Of a DNA stretch of 64,000 nt, positions 46,901-55,949 are shown in pieces. Location: positions 1 through 64,000 of the forward strand of contig CALUXU010000007.1 of assembly GCA_944324825.1 (NCBI GenBank), given 5' to 3'. The translations under genes and the position numbers were made by a program. The stretch's first letter is position 1. The number at the start of each line of letters is the position of its first letter. The notes beneath the pieces are model-generated. The model was not told where the DNA came from and ran no database searches. It worked only from the letters and a program-made list of their open reading frames with translations. The DNA is from Candidatus Gastranaerophilales bacterium (GTDB taxonomy: Bacteria; Cyanobacteriota; Vampirovibrionia; Gastranaerophilales; Gastranaerophilaceae).

Positions 46901-47354
46901 CATCATCGGTCATACCGATATTTTTCAAGGCATCTTTATTGCTGTCAAAATGATTAACAATAGCTCCGCCGGTTGCAGCTCCCAAAATACCGATAACAAA
47001 CGATGTTGCATTCTTTACTTTTTCTTGAGTAACAGCGCCCTCTCCGCTTTTTATGGATTGCTCCAATGTCTTGATTTGTTTAGTTAATTGTTTTGAATTC
47101 TTTACAGACGTTGCAATTGCCGCAGCAGAAACACCTATAGCCGCAACAGATGCACCTGTCGCAATATAAGGCATTGCCTTATCTATATTAATTTTATTTT
47201 TCTTCCCCTCTTTAGTCGGCGTTTGAACCGTTTGTACCGTTTGTACAGGCTGACTAACCGCTTTTTGCTGCTGCACATTTCTGGAAATAAGGTTATTGTT
47301 TCCCCTAAATGTTCTAAAGACTTCATCCCCTACTGAATTTGCCACATCTGACAT
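43980..47354 (-). CDS. membrane-anchored glycogen/starch-synthase-like glycosyltransferase, 1124 aa
   Basis: Residues 1-60 are Gln/Val-rich with TFRG at 15-18. Two hydrophobic helices lie at ~62-84 and 117-134, and a coiled coil at ~155-230. From ~295 it is a GT-B enzyme of the glycogen-synthase (GT5) kind: KAGGLGSV (311-318, canonical KxGGLGDV), NDWHAASMAG (491-500), IGHNAGISGG, FAHRLTDQKG (738-747), FEPCGL (832-837) and TGGFVDTV (854-861). Residues ~950-1124 form another coiled coil. Normal GT5 enzymes are ~480 aa and cytosolic, so this is an unusual fusion. The D to S change in the first motif may alter donor use. The start with GGAG 8 nt upstream is chosen over an ATG two codons earlier. 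Confidence 0.88.
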   Translation of the reverse strand: MSDVANSVGDEVFRTFRGNNNLISRNVQQQKAVSQPVQTVQTVQTPTKEGKKNKINIDKAMPYIATGASVAAIGVSAAAIATSVKNSKQLTKQIKTLEQSIKSGEGAVTQEKVKNATSFVIGILGAATGGAIVNHFDSNKDALKNIGMTDDEIKNAKTKAESAVLERENKISKIEATASDAVKRSNEADAKAQNAENKANGIDGKANQAIDTANAAMSRVNSVSNQANLAMKIHRQPWHGLNLMVVNNNEKYMNKSKIQSAMDDIHTAVIYRIGRKNGQTQQIVSDYRKKYVPLMKSNAIWALTAEFDPIKAGGLGSVPMELQNNFTDMGIDNPVFIPMYQQKGKAEFIEYGDEKTGKSYKYIYGGETFNLKKMAEVPVQQYRGSKVINQNVEFYVGHIKRQGLDGKKVENPDQRIIFVKNTDNFGGDIYTNNFNADEPEKFAFFSKAVYQLAEAKVSQALGKPKTGLGEIKVIDKEAYDSVKPPVSMILNDWHAASMAGLLRYKAPMENAYNVIDDDVKDALRDMPLLMIGHNAGISGGTRNDSIERSDFVTENIVNTLYDQYAYGIAENASTGSEYSSVDNAVVYEKDNENDRQFNNLAHGISLSDYFVPVSKNYEKELKSGKQASGMAFDILKRRSGNDSIIGEVNGLDRALNTTEAKAGWLKSKFGINLQTYNHFTPIDEVMEARQHNKMEFYDNFLKPIMDKEPPKGGFKYQSIGEPAQISREDFEQAPMITFAHRLTDQKGLGMFQKAVQELFNTWDEKHPGKPKPVIIAGGELEEVHERQFLEALKNPDNYTNPEDVKRIQVLQGFMPNPSLYSATTYFCAPSTFEPCGLTQGECYAMGTPIITTATGGFVDTVKDGVNGFVAEYEGSFANDIKNHNLKGTEHEQNWFQHYGHKLCDKFNEGMDVYFNDKDKYKSIVKNNLKTNLSWNRGTEDDPIHGYINRLQITQEDMIEANVASERQYILPMVKEFDKLQKGGKLASNSKIMDVINNNNNAADKANAVFEGVIASNSDKQTKLEQKINKIDELSNDYNAKISIDENDSSSKGKLENITLKRNMESENLNTILTANRVAEKDRAMFDKMIELSKQSAAGNKVDTKSPEYAELNSWKDEIISKYAA

Positions 47355-47599
47355 TACCATAACTCCTAATTAACTAACACAATCTATATATAAATACACC
47401 GTTTACGGAATAATTTAACCTAACCTTATAACTGTACTATATCTTAAAAAAGTATTGAAAATAATAATTTTTGCTAAAATTTGAACAAATATTACAAAAT
47501 TGTAATATTTATTAATATAACTACAATATTAGGGAGAAAAAAAAAAGAATTTAAGGTAAACTTATCTAGTAGAATATATTTTAATAAATGGGGAATATT

Positions 47600-47725
47600 A
47601 TGCACGAGTACGTTTTTAAGATGAAAAAGGGCGATATTGAAATTGAATTAAAATCTGATGATATTGAATTTGTTGAAGAACAATTAAACAAATGGCGTGA
47701 TGAGTTATTAAAAAATAATCAATAG
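47600..47725 (+). CDS. small protein, 41 aa, paralogue of next gene's N-terminus
   Basis: ATG with a weak GGGGAA site encodes 41 residues beginning MHEYVFKMKKGDIEIELKSD. It matches the first ~35 residues of the following protein (MYTIILRKGKIELEFTTDD): Y, KG, IE, E, DD and V in register. It ends 6 nt before that gene, so it is probably co-transcribed. No function known. Confidence 0.65.
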   Translation: MHEYVFKMKKGDIEIELKSDDIEFVEEQLNKWRDELLKNNQ

Positions 47726-47731
47726 GTAAAA

Positions 47732-48490
47732 ATGTACACAATTATTTTAAGAAAAGGCAAGATAGAGCTTGAATTTACAACTGATGACAAAGAAACAGTG
47801 AGAAAGCACCTGTGGCTTATTATCAATCAGGCATCTAATGCTGCCTCTCAGATAAATACCACACCATTGCCGCCGATTCAGGAAGCTGTTGAACCACCGG
47901 CAACTGAACCTGAAAATATTCCGGATTCAAATATTCCATTACCGGTTCAAGAGATTCAACAGGAAACCCAGCCAGTTGAAGCAATACAGGAGGTTAAACC
48001 TGCCGTATTTGAACATATACAGGAATCCGAAAAAAATGCAGTTATTACAAACGCGGAAGAAATTATTCCTCAAAGTATTGATATTGCACCGGTAAAACCG
48101 CTTACAATAAATTCATTACAAAATCCGGAGCCTGAAATCCCGCAAGAGCCTGATTTTGATAAAATTTTAAACAACGAAATTGAGCACACAGGCAATGAGA
48201 CTCCGATACTGAAAGATCAGAGATTTATAGAGTATGTTGAAGGCAAATCCGCACTGGATAAAATAGATTTTCTTGTGATAACAGCACAGTATTTGGCTCA
48301 ATATGAAAATATGAATACGTTCAACCTCAAGCATATTAATGCCAAGCTTATGCAGAATTTCACGCTGATAGTTGACCATTCTGTTTTACAAAGTGCAATT
48401 TCAAGAGAATTTATTACCCGTGTCCATGAAGGAGCAGATGATACATCAACTGAATATATGCTCACAGAAAAAGGGTTAAGGAGTTACTAA
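47732..48490 (+). CDS. hypothetical protein with Pro/Glu-rich linker
   Basis: 252 aa. Residues 1-35 are a small beta-type module shared with the preceding 41-aa protein. Residues ~45-150 are a Pro/Glu/Ile-rich disordered linker. The C-terminal ~90 residues form a helical domain (SALDKIDFLVITAQYLAQYENM). Similar linkers tether two folded domains. Part of an operon with the 41-aa gene and mnmA (2-nt gap). Confidence 0.75.
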   Translation: MYTIILRKGKIELEFTTDDKETVRKHLWLIINQASNAASQINTTPLPPIQEAVEPPATEPENIPDSNIPLPVQEIQQETQPVEAIQEVKPAVFEHIQESEKNAVITNAEEIIPQSIDIAPVKPLTINSLQNPEPEIPQEPDFDKILNNEIEHTGNETPILKDQRFIEYVEGKSALDKIDFLVITAQYLAQYENMNTFNLKHINAKLMQNFTLIVDHSVLQSAISREFITRVHEGADDTSTEYMLTEKGLRSY

Positions 48491-48492
48491 CA

Positions 48493-49527
48493 TTGAATAA
48501 AAAAGTTGCAGTCGCATTAAGTGGTGGAGTAGACAGCAGTGTCACCGCTTATTTATTAAAGCAGCAAGGGTATGATGTCGTTGCCATTACAGGGAAAATG
48601 GTAAACAGTGATAATGCCGATATAATTATCCAAAATGCAAAATCCGTTGCTGATTATCTTGGGATAAAGCATTACACCATAGATGCTACAAAAGAATTTC
48701 AGGAAAAAGTTATAAATTATTTTGATAATTCATATAAATCAGGAGAAACTCCTAATCCTTGTATTATGTGTAACAAATTCATAAAATGGGGAATGTTATT
48801 TGATTTTGCAATAAATGAACTGAATGCGGATTATATTGCAACAGGGCATTATGCAAATATAAAACAAGACGGAAACTTTTATAAACTCTATCCGGCAAAA
48901 GATACAAATAAAGACCAGCTCTATTTTTTATTTCAGTTGAATCAAGCACAGCTATCTAAAACACTTTTTCCGCTTTTTGAATATGAAAAAGCCGAGATTA
49001 GAGAGATTGCACTAAAAAATAACCTGCCTTCTAAATCCTCTAAAGAAAGTCAGGATATCTGTTTTATACAAAAGCCGATGACAACAAAAAAATACTTATT
49101 AGAAAGAATCAAACCGCAGCAAGGAAATTTTGTTGAAATCTCAACAGGAAAAATCCTCGGCAGACACGAAGGTTATTTCCAATACACGATAGGGCAAAGA
49201 AAAGGTATCGGAATTGCGGCTCCTGAGCCTCTGTATGTAATAGATATTGATGCCGGGCAAAATATAGTATATGTAGGGAATAAAGAAGCAACGTATAAAG
49301 ATGAATTAACGTTAAAAGATTTTAATTCTTCATATCCGATAGAAAATAACGAGTTTGATGCGCTGGTAAAAATACGATACAATATGAAACCTGTAAAAGC
49401 ACACGTTACAATCAATGATACGGTAAATATCAAATTCATAGAGCCTGTAAATTCTATTGCAAAAGGACAAGCCTGCGTACTCTATGATATTAATGACGGA
49501 CACTTGATAGGCGGAAGTTTTATTTAA
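48493..49527 (+). CDS. mnmA: tRNA-specific 2-thiouridylase MnmA
   Basis: 344 aa. PP-loop SGGVDSS (10-16), catalytic C90 in PNPCIMCN and C190 in ESQDICFI. It thiolates U34 of tRNA-Lys, -Glu and -Gln, taking sulfur through a relay that starts at a cysteine desulfurase. The start codon is TTG, supported by AAGGAG. The 3' end overlaps the convergent gene by 4 nt. Confidence 0.95.
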   Translation: MNKKVAVALSGGVDSSVTAYLLKQQGYDVVAITGKMVNSDNADIIIQNAKSVADYLGIKHYTIDATKEFQEKVINYFDNSYKSGETPNPCIMCNKFIKWGMLFDFAINELNADYIATGHYANIKQDGNFYKLYPAKDTNKDQLYFLFQLNQAQLSKTLFPLFEYEKAEIREIALKNNLPSKSSKESQDICFIQKPMTTKKYLLERIKPQQGNFVEISTGKILGRHEGYFQYTIGQRKGIGIAAPEPLYVIDIDAGQNIVYVGNKEATYKDELTLKDFNSSYPIENNEFDALVKIRYNMKPVKAHVTINDTVNIKFIEPVNSIAKGQACVLYDINDGHLIGGSFI

Positions 49528-51269
49528 GTCAGCTTATTAATAAATGCTGTATATTTTTGTTTAAACTTCAATTGTTCTTCTCTGTTTTTCTCAGTAACAG
49601 GAATACCGACAGCAAGTCGGGATAAACCTTCGTTTAGCAAACCGAATACTCCTGATACAAGAGCTACGCAGTACAGGGATTTGTTATACTTAACTCTAAA
49701 CATATTATTCAATATAGTTAAAATATAAGCCCCCATACCTATATTTACTCCTCGCTGCAAGAGAACCTTCTTTGAAACCTTTTTGGCGTTATCTTTATTA
49801 TTTTCTTTTTGCATAACCATATTATAACTATCTGCAACTATAAAGTATGAAGAAGCACTGCTGGTTGCAACTTTAGAATACTTTGCAAGATTGTGATTGG
49901 AATAGTTGGTTTTTGTTTTATTATCAAAAGATGAGAGAATTTTTTTGTTTAGTTTTTCTTTAAAATCAGGTCGATTCTGAATAGATTTTATATAAGAAAT
50001 TCCCTGCAATAAATTTTCCTCTCCCTTATCGGCAATTTGTTTTTTATTCTTTGAAAATAATTTAAACGGCATCGTTGAAATATCATATAAAGCTCTTATC
50101 GGAGTCATAATAACAGAATCAACAATGGTATATACACCCTTTCTGTTTTGAGTTCCAAGAAAAACTTTTTTAGTTTTCTGTTCTGAAGCAATCGATTGGT
50201 ATTTTTCCGCAAGGTTTTCAAACCCGTTATCATTCAATTTTTGAATAACCGAATTAAATTCCTTTTTAGTTATATAAACATCTTTTTTTACAAGTTTATT
50301 GTACATTTTAGAGAGTAAAGGGGTTAATTTTTTACCGGTCTTTGATGATTTTAATAATAAAGCCACAGCACCTGCCGTAAACAAACCTGATACAAGCTTT
50401 AATCCTTTTGCCGAATGTTTTATTGTTGTTTTGTCATTTGCAATATCAATCAGAGGATGTTCCTCATCTTTTTGCTGTTTAGATTTAACAAAAGTAACAG
50501 GTTTTCCTGCTATAACCCTTGATAACATCTCCGTCCCGGCAACAATTCCGGTAGTTACGGCAAGAGAGGTTAATGCGTTTTTATTAACAAACTTTGACAG
50601 CGCCCCCAGTACAACATACTGCGCATAGGCCATTATTCCAATTCTTGATACCTCTTGTTTGAAACGTTTTTTCTTTTCCTGTTTGGCTTCCACTTTGTTA
50701 TTATTAATCATCATTGATTGATTGTACGCATCATTTGCAAAAAAGACAGCCGGCACCAAACCTGATGCCAGCCTGCTTACTGCACGTTCTTTTTCTGAAC
50801 TGTAATTAGAGATAACAGGGTTTAATCTGTTTTGCCCTATCTTAAATATTTCATCTTCCGATAATGACATACTCTCCAAACAGTTCCCAACCGCAGAATT
50901 TTTTGAAATCATTGAACGTGCTTTTTTACGTTGTTTTATTATATTTGAATCTAAAAGCTTTGATACAAACTGAGAATTGGGCTTCTTTTTTTGAATTTTC
51001 TTTAAAAGAGATTCCGCCAAATCAATCGGTAAACCTCTTACCGGATATACAATCGAGTTTATCAAATCCAGAGAAACATTCTTCTCTTTTATTGCTACTC
51101 CGGCATTATTGGCGTTAATTTTCTTTAATTGTTTTCCCAGATACTCTCCGGCAGACGTTCCGAATACGGCAGTATACTTATCAACAGAGGTTTGAAGGTT
51201 ATTATAAACCTTAGTCGAATATAATAACCTGCTGTTTATTAATCTGGAAATTAACCCTACGCGTAACAT
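49524..51269 (-). CDS. membrane hypothetical protein with internal duplication
   Basis: 581 aa, Lys-rich with several Ala/Gly hydrophobic segments. Two halves share a block. Residues near 170-270 (A-N-D-A-Y-N, QEVSRIGIMAYAQYVVLGALS, NALTSLAVTTG, LSRVIAGKPVT) correspond to the C-terminal block (VADSYN, QRGVNIGMGAYILTILNNM, NKSLYCVALVSG, LSRLAVGIPVT). So the protein is a tandem duplication of a ~100-residue membrane unit. AGGAGAT precedes the ATG. No family recognised. Confidence 0.75.
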   Translation of the reverse strand: MLRVGLISRLINSRLLYSTKVYNNLQTSVDKYTAVFGTSAGEYLGKQLKKINANNAGVAIKEKNVSLDLINSIVYPVRGLPIDLAESLLKKIQKKKPNSQFVSKLLDSNIIKQRKKARSMISKNSAVGNCLESMSLSEDEIFKIGQNRLNPVISNYSSEKERAVSRLASGLVPAVFFANDAYNQSMMINNNKVEAKQEKKKRFKQEVSRIGIMAYAQYVVLGALSKFVNKNALTSLAVTTGIVAGTEMLSRVIAGKPVTFVKSKQQKDEEHPLIDIANDKTTIKHSAKGLKLVSGLFTAGAVALLLKSSKTGKKLTPLLSKMYNKLVKKDVYITKKEFNSVIQKLNDNGFENLAEKYQSIASEQKTKKVFLGTQNRKGVYTIVDSVIMTPIRALYDISTMPFKLFSKNKKQIADKGEENLLQGISYIKSIQNRPDFKEKLNKKILSSFDNKTKTNYSNHNLAKYSKVATSSASSYFIVADSYNMVMQKENNKDNAKKVSKKVLLQRGVNIGMGAYILTILNNMFRVKYNKSLYCVALVSGVFGLLNEGLSRLAVGIPVTEKNREEQLKFKQKYTAFINKLT

Positions 51270-51410
51270 AATATCTCCTAATATAAAAATAAAACAGTAT
51301 AATTAAATTCATATTAGGTAAAAATACTGACAGAAAGTGAGATACAGAGATTTCTTAACACAATCCTAACAAAAGCATAATAAAGTAAATAATAAAGGCA
51401 TGGTTTATTA

Positions 51411-51416
51411 TATAAT
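51411..51416 (+). promoter_or_regulatory. -10 box of the two-component operon (leaderless start)
   Basis: TATAAT lies 6 nt before the ATG of the response-regulator gene, with no ribosome-binding site. Confidence 0.72.
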
Positions 51417-51422
51417 TTGAGT

Positions 51423-52115
51423 ATGTTAAAAAATAAGATTTTAATCGTAGACGATGAAGAGTCAATCAGAGAATTGTTGGAAATGCTTTTGGAATCCAAC
51501 GGGTTTTCTAATATAAAAACAGCATCAGACGGAGAGATGGCATTAGAAATAATTGAAGAATGGGAGCCGGACTTAATTCTACTGGATTTAATGCTGCCTA
51601 AAGTTGACGGGCTCACTATTTGCAAAAGGTTGCGCTCGGAGGAAAAGACCTCTAATATTCCGATTATTATGCTTACGGCAAAAAGTGAGGAATCAGATAT
51701 CGTTCTGGGGTTGGAACTCGGTGCAAATGATTATATAACAAAGCCCTTCAGCAACAAAATTGTTATTGCAAGAATCAGAAACCAGCTAAGAACAACTGTA
51801 AAAGAAAATAAAATTATCCGCTATGACAATCTTTTAATTGATTTGACTCAACATATAGCCAAACTGGACGGAATTGAATTAGATTTGACTTTCAGTGAGT
51901 TTGAAATACTTACCCGATTTGTTAAATCCCCGGGCAGGGTATACACAAGGAGTCAGTTACTGGCAAACCTAAAAGGTGATGCTTACTATGATGTTACAGA
52001 CAGAACCATAGACGTTCAAATTGTAAATCTAAGAAAGAAACTGGGAGATTTTGGCAAAAATATTATAACAATAAGAAGTATCGGATACTGTATTAAGTCA
52101 CTGGAGAATGAATAA
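51423..52115 (+). CDS. OmpR/PhoB-type response regulator
   Basis: 230 aa. Receiver domain with D10-D11 acidic pocket, phosphoacceptor D55 (LILLDLMLP), IIMLTAKSEE and YITKPF. The C-terminal winged HTH is of the OmpR/PhoB type (LDLTFSEFEILTRFVKSPGRVYTR; TIDVQIVNLRKKLG). It is phosphorylated by the kinase encoded next (1-nt overlap) and binds DNA. The ATG is chosen over an in-frame TTG that abuts the -10 box. Confidence 0.95.
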   Translation: MLKNKILIVDDEESIRELLEMLLESNGFSNIKTASDGEMALEIIEEWEPDLILLDLMLPKVDGLTICKRLRSEEKTSNIPIIMLTAKSEESDIVLGLELGANDYITKPFSNKIVIARIRNQLRTTVKENKIIRYDNLLIDLTQHIAKLDGIELDLTFSEFEILTRFVKSPGRVYTRSQLLANLKGDAYYDVTDRTIDVQIVNLRKKLGDFGKNIITIRSIGYCIKSLENE

Positions 52116-53536
52116 TGATAAAAAACAGAGATAATTTCTTATTGTTCATACCGGTATTAATCGCAGGGATTGTTTTACTGACTACATTCCTTTTGATTTT
52201 TCAACTTAAGCAATTCGGCTCATCGTATATTAAAGATGCAGAAGAAGAATTGAATGTCGATACCAAGCAAGCACTCTGGATTATTAAACCTATACTTGAA
52301 AATAATGATTATGCAAAACTGAACAAATACTGTTCGGATATGAAGAATGAAAAAATGCGGTTAACTATAATAAACCCAGCCGGAAAAGTAATCGCAGATT
52401 CTAAAACCGGTATAAACAAACTTGATAATCATTCCAACAGACCGGAAATTAAAGCTGCACAAACAGGGCAATCCAACACAACCATAAGATACAGCAATAC
52501 AATGCATTCAGAAATGGTCTACCATTCTGAACCTGTTATGATAAACGGAGAAGGGTATATAGTCAGAGTTTCCGTATCCGCAGATAACATTGAAAAAGTT
52601 CTAAACAGAGCAGAAAAAAACATAATACTAACATTTTTAATCGGGACAGGCGGAGTTATAATACTCTCACTATATATATTCTTGAGAGTAAGAATTCCGT
52701 TTAATAAACTTCAGCAAAGCACAATCAAAATAGCAAGCGGGAATCTGGATACAGAAGTATATGTTCCTAAAAACGGTATACTCTGGGAGCTTGCAAGAGC
52801 CGTTGATATTATGTCAAAGCAATTAAAACGCCAAATTAAAAACATGAAGAAAATGGAAAATTTCAGAAGCGAATTTATTGCAAATGTATCACATGAAGTC
52901 AAAACTCCTCTAACATCAATACTTTCTGCCGTAGAAATTCTGGACGGAATAGATAACACAAATCCTCGAGCAAAAAAATGTTTAAAAATAATTTCTGAGC
53001 AATCGAAACGTTTAAACAGACTAATTCAAGATATTCTAAGTCTTGCAGATTTAGAAAAAAAACAGATTTTCAAGAATCGCGATTTTGCAGAATTGAGTAT
53101 AAATTCAACTGTTGAAAATGCGGTAAATCTATGCAGAGGATTAACAGACGCAGCCGGAATAGAAGTTGTTATTGAAGAAAATACACCGACTAAAATTTTT
53201 GGTAACTCATACTTTTTAGAGCAGGCAATCAATAATCTTATAACCAATGCTGTTAAATACAGCAAAACAGACAAAATAGTTATTAATGCACATGTAGAAA
53301 ATAACGAGATAAAAATATCAGTTAAAGATTTTGGTATCGGAATGAAAAAAGAAGAAGCCGCCCGTATATTTGAACGGTTTTACAGAGTTGATAAAGCGAG
53401 AAGCCGAGAATTAGGAGGAACCGGTCTGGGGCTTGCAATAGTAAAAAACATCGCAAAACTCCATAACGGAAATGTAGAAGTCATAACAAACCCTGGAAGA
53501 GGGGCAAACTTTATTATTACTATCCCGATTATTTAA
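52115..53536 (+). CDS. PhoR-type sensor histidine kinase
   Basis: 473 aa. Two membrane helices (about 8-30 and 170-190) flank an extracytoplasmic PAS/dCache-like domain. HAMP linker, then H-box FIANVSHEVKTPLTS with H260, N-box NLITNAVKYS, G1 DFGIGM, F FERFYRVDKARSRELGGTGLGLAIV and G2. It should autophosphorylate and pass phosphate to the partner regulator. The signal is unknown; the similarity of both partners to PhoRB suggests phosphate or envelope sensing. Confidence 0.94.
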   Translation: MIKNRDNFLLFIPVLIAGIVLLTTFLLIFQLKQFGSSYIKDAEEELNVDTKQALWIIKPILENNDYAKLNKYCSDMKNEKMRLTIINPAGKVIADSKTGINKLDNHSNRPEIKAAQTGQSNTTIRYSNTMHSEMVYHSEPVMINGEGYIVRVSVSADNIEKVLNRAEKNIILTFLIGTGGVIILSLYIFLRVRIPFNKLQQSTIKIASGNLDTEVYVPKNGILWELARAVDIMSKQLKRQIKNMKKMENFRSEFIANVSHEVKTPLTSILSAVEILDGIDNTNPRAKKCLKIISEQSKRLNRLIQDILSLADLEKKQIFKNRDFAELSINSTVENAVNLCRGLTDAAGIEVVIEENTPTKIFGNSYFLEQAINNLITNAVKYSKTDKIVINAHVENNEIKISVKDFGIGMKKEEAARIFERFYRVDKARSRELGGTGLGLAIVKNIAKLHNGNVEVITNPGRGANFIITIPII

Positions 53537-53876
53537 TAAATTTCGCAACTCTATTTATAAGTTTTCCAAGCCCAAAGCCAATTAAACTTGCTCCCGGAAT
53601 CGGAGTCATAAAACCAATTCCGCCAAGAATAGCTGGAAGATGCTCCTTCTTTACCCTGGTATTAGATACGGCACCTATTATTTTCGTACCCAAACATCTT
53701 GTTGAATTATACTGTCGAATCTTGCCTAATCTTCCTCCGGCTCTCCATCCGTCATTAAAATTGTTGTTGTAATACTTAACTGTCTTTTTTACATCCTCAG
53801 ATATAGCAGCACCTGCCCTTTTAGCACGCTGAATATGCTTAGTCAAATATTTACTTCCTGACGAAATCCTAACCAT
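53529..53876 (-). CDS. small basic membrane hypothetical protein
   Basis: 115 aa. The N-terminal two thirds are strongly basic (Lys/Arg/Asn). One Gly/Pro/Ile-rich hydrophobic stretch lies near residues 83-105 (LPAILGGIGFMTPIPGASLIGFGLG). It could be a membrane hairpin. Convergent with the kinase gene (8-nt overlap). No family recognised. Confidence 0.65.
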   Translation of the reverse strand: MVRISSGSKYLTKHIQRAKRAGAAISEDVKKTVKYYNNNFNDGWRAGGRLGKIRQYNSTRCLGTKIIGAVSNTRVKKEHLPAILGGIGFMTPIPGASLIGFGLGKLINRVAKFIK

Positions 53877-53939
53877 CTTACTTATATAAATGGAATTTGC
53901 AGAAAAAATTTGATAACTTGTTAAATTATATTAAGAAAA

Positions 53940-53972
53940 ACAGAGTAGTAAGTATAACAAACTACTCTGCTT
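53940..53972 (-). terminator. terminator of pyk
   Basis: AGAGTAGT/ACTACTCT stem; on the minus strand it is followed by GTTTTTCTTAA. Confidence 0.85.
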
Positions 53973-53999
53973 TTCAAGATTATTTATCATTATGACAGT

Positions 54000-55427
54000 T
54001 TACGGATCAACAGTCATAATCTTAATGAAGTTTGTTGTCTGCCCTATAACGTAAGGAACAACACCTGTTAAAATAATCAAATCACCAGGCTTCATACCCA
54101 GTTTATCTTTTAATAACTGGTTAACTTCTTTCAATGATTTTATAGAAATTTCTTGCTGCCAGTTGTAATTTACAGGTACAACATCGCGGCAAAGATTCAT
54201 TTGACGGCATACAGTTTCGCTTTTAGCAAGTGCATAAATCGGAACACTTGGTTTAGCCTTACTCAATAATGCCGGAGTATATCCGTTTGTTGTGAAGGTA
54301 ATAATAGCCTTAATAGGTAAATTATCTAACATCGTAACCATAGCCTGACACATTGCAAATGCTTGATGGTTATCAAATTCCTGCATTCTTCTTGAGAAAT
54401 AGTTGTGTCTTAAAATACCGTTTTCTTCAAGATTTTCAGAAATACTTGTCATCATTTTTACTGCATCGACAGGATATTTACCAACTGCAGTTTCACCTGA
54501 TAACATAATAGCATCAGCACCGTCAATGATAGCGTTTGCTACGTCAGAGGTTTCTGCACGTGTTGGAATAGGCTGTTCAATCATTGTTTCAAGCATTTGA
54601 GTTGCAACAATAACGATTTTATTTTTAGCATTGCTTTCTCTGATTAATTTCTTTTGAACCGCAGGAACTTTTTCTGGAGAAATTTCAATACCCAAATCAC
54701 CTCTTGCGACCATCAAACCGTCAGAAAGATTGATAATATCATCAATATTATCTAATGCTTCCGGTTTTTCAATCTTAGCAATAATAGGGATATATCCGCC
54801 GTACATTTCCATGCAGTGTTTTGCCTTCAAAACATCTTCACCTGTTCTTACAAAAGATAAAGCAAGATAATCAACCTTCCAATCCAAAGCCAGTTTTATA
54901 TACTCAATATCTTTGGGTGTAATTGCAGATAAGCTTGCAGTTCTCCCCGGAAGATTTAAACCTTTACGAGGTTTTAATAATCCGCCTCTTACGACTTTTG
55001 CCTTAACAATTGTTCCGTCGGATGTAATGACACTCAATTCCAATTTACCGTCATCTAAATAAATGGTATCGCCTTTTTTAACATCTTTTGCGATACCTGA
55101 ATAGTCAACCGGAATAGTTTCATCAACTTGTTCCAAGGAATGTTTTAATTCAACTTCTGAATCTTCAACAAGTTCGATAGGTTCCTTTAAATTACCTACT
55201 CTGATTTTTGGTCCTTGCAAATCTAATAATACAGCAGTATTAGTATTTAATTTTTTTGCAACTTTACGGACCATTTCAATATTTGCTTTATGTTCTTCCG
55301 GTGTTGAGTGAGAAGAATTTACTCTGAACATGCTTGCACCGGATTTAATTAATTCTTCAATTGTTTCTTCATTATTAATAGACGGCCCCAACGTTGCAAC
55401 AATTTTGACGCCACTTGACTTTAACAT
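54000..55427 (-). CDS. pyk: pyruvate kinase
   Basis: 475 aa. KIVATLGPS start, LLDLQGPKIRVG, IAKIEKPEALDNIDDII, VARGDLGIEI and ATQMLETMIEQPIPTRAE, then a C-terminal allosteric domain. It makes pyruvate and ATP from PEP. The usual RxNFSHG motif reads RVNSSHS here, an uncommon change. The start is the ATG after GGGAGG; an in-frame ATG 11 codons upstream has no such site. Single-gene unit. Confidence 0.97.
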   Translation of the reverse strand: MLKSSGVKIVATLGPSINNEETIEELIKSGASMFRVNSSHSTPEEHKANIEMVRKVAKKLNTNTAVLLDLQGPKIRVGNLKEPIELVEDSEVELKHSLEQVDETIPVDYSGIAKDVKKGDTIYLDDGKLELSVITSDGTIVKAKVVRGGLLKPRKGLNLPGRTASLSAITPKDIEYIKLALDWKVDYLALSFVRTGEDVLKAKHCMEMYGGYIPIIAKIEKPEALDNIDDIINLSDGLMVARGDLGIEISPEKVPAVQKKLIRESNAKNKIVIVATQMLETMIEQPIPTRAETSDVANAIIDGADAIMLSGETAVGKYPVDAVKMMTSISENLEENGILRHNYFSRRMQEFDNHQAFAMCQAMVTMLDNLPIKAIITFTTNGYTPALLSKAKPSVPIYALAKSETVCRQMNLCRDVVPVNYNWQQEISIKSLKEVNQLLKDKLGMKPGDLIILTGVVPYVIGQTTNFIKIMTVDP

Positions 55428-55518
55428 TTGTACCTCCCTTATTAATTGTAATATACACACTTATTCTAGCACAAGGACAGAGCAAGTCAATAAAGAATAT
55501 TTATGATACATTAATTAT

Positions 55519-55857
55519 ATGAATGCAATATTACCTATTATAATGTTAACAATTTCAAATATTTTTATGACTTTTGCATGGTATGGTCATCTCAGGCACC
55601 GCTCTGCCGCACTATGGGTCGTAATCCTTGTAAGCTGGGGGATAGCATTTTTTGAATACTGTTTTCAAGTTCCTGCAAACCGTATCGGATACCAGTATTA
55701 TAATGCAGCACAGCTCAAAACCATACAGGAAGCTATTACCCTCATTGTTTTTTCAGTTTTTTCGGTTTTATACCTAAAAGAAAGTTTTAAATGGAACTAC
55801 CTTGTCGGCTTTTTATTTATTATACTTGCCGTATTTTTTATATTCAAAAAATGGTAA
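55519..55857 (+). CDS. DMT-superfamily small membrane protein (DUF486 type)
   Basis: 112 aa with four hydrophobic helices, the pattern MTFAWYGHLRH, then WVVILVSWGIAFFEYCFQVPANRIGY, then LKESFKWNYLVGFLFI. This matches the DUF486 small transporter-like family. The substrate is unknown. A TACATT box is 6 nt before the ATG and no ribosome-binding site is visible, another possible leaderless start. Confidence 0.85.
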   Translation: MNAILPIIMLTISNIFMTFAWYGHLRHRSAALWVVILVSWGIAFFEYCFQVPANRIGYQYYNAAQLKTIQEAITLIVFSVFSVLYLKESFKWNYLVGFLFIILAVFFIFKKW

Positions 55858-55949
55858 TTTAATCTAAACACATGATGTATACATTTTGTAAATATGAGAT
55901 TTTATAAATAGAAATATTCAATAAAAACATTAAATACATGCAGGGGGCA

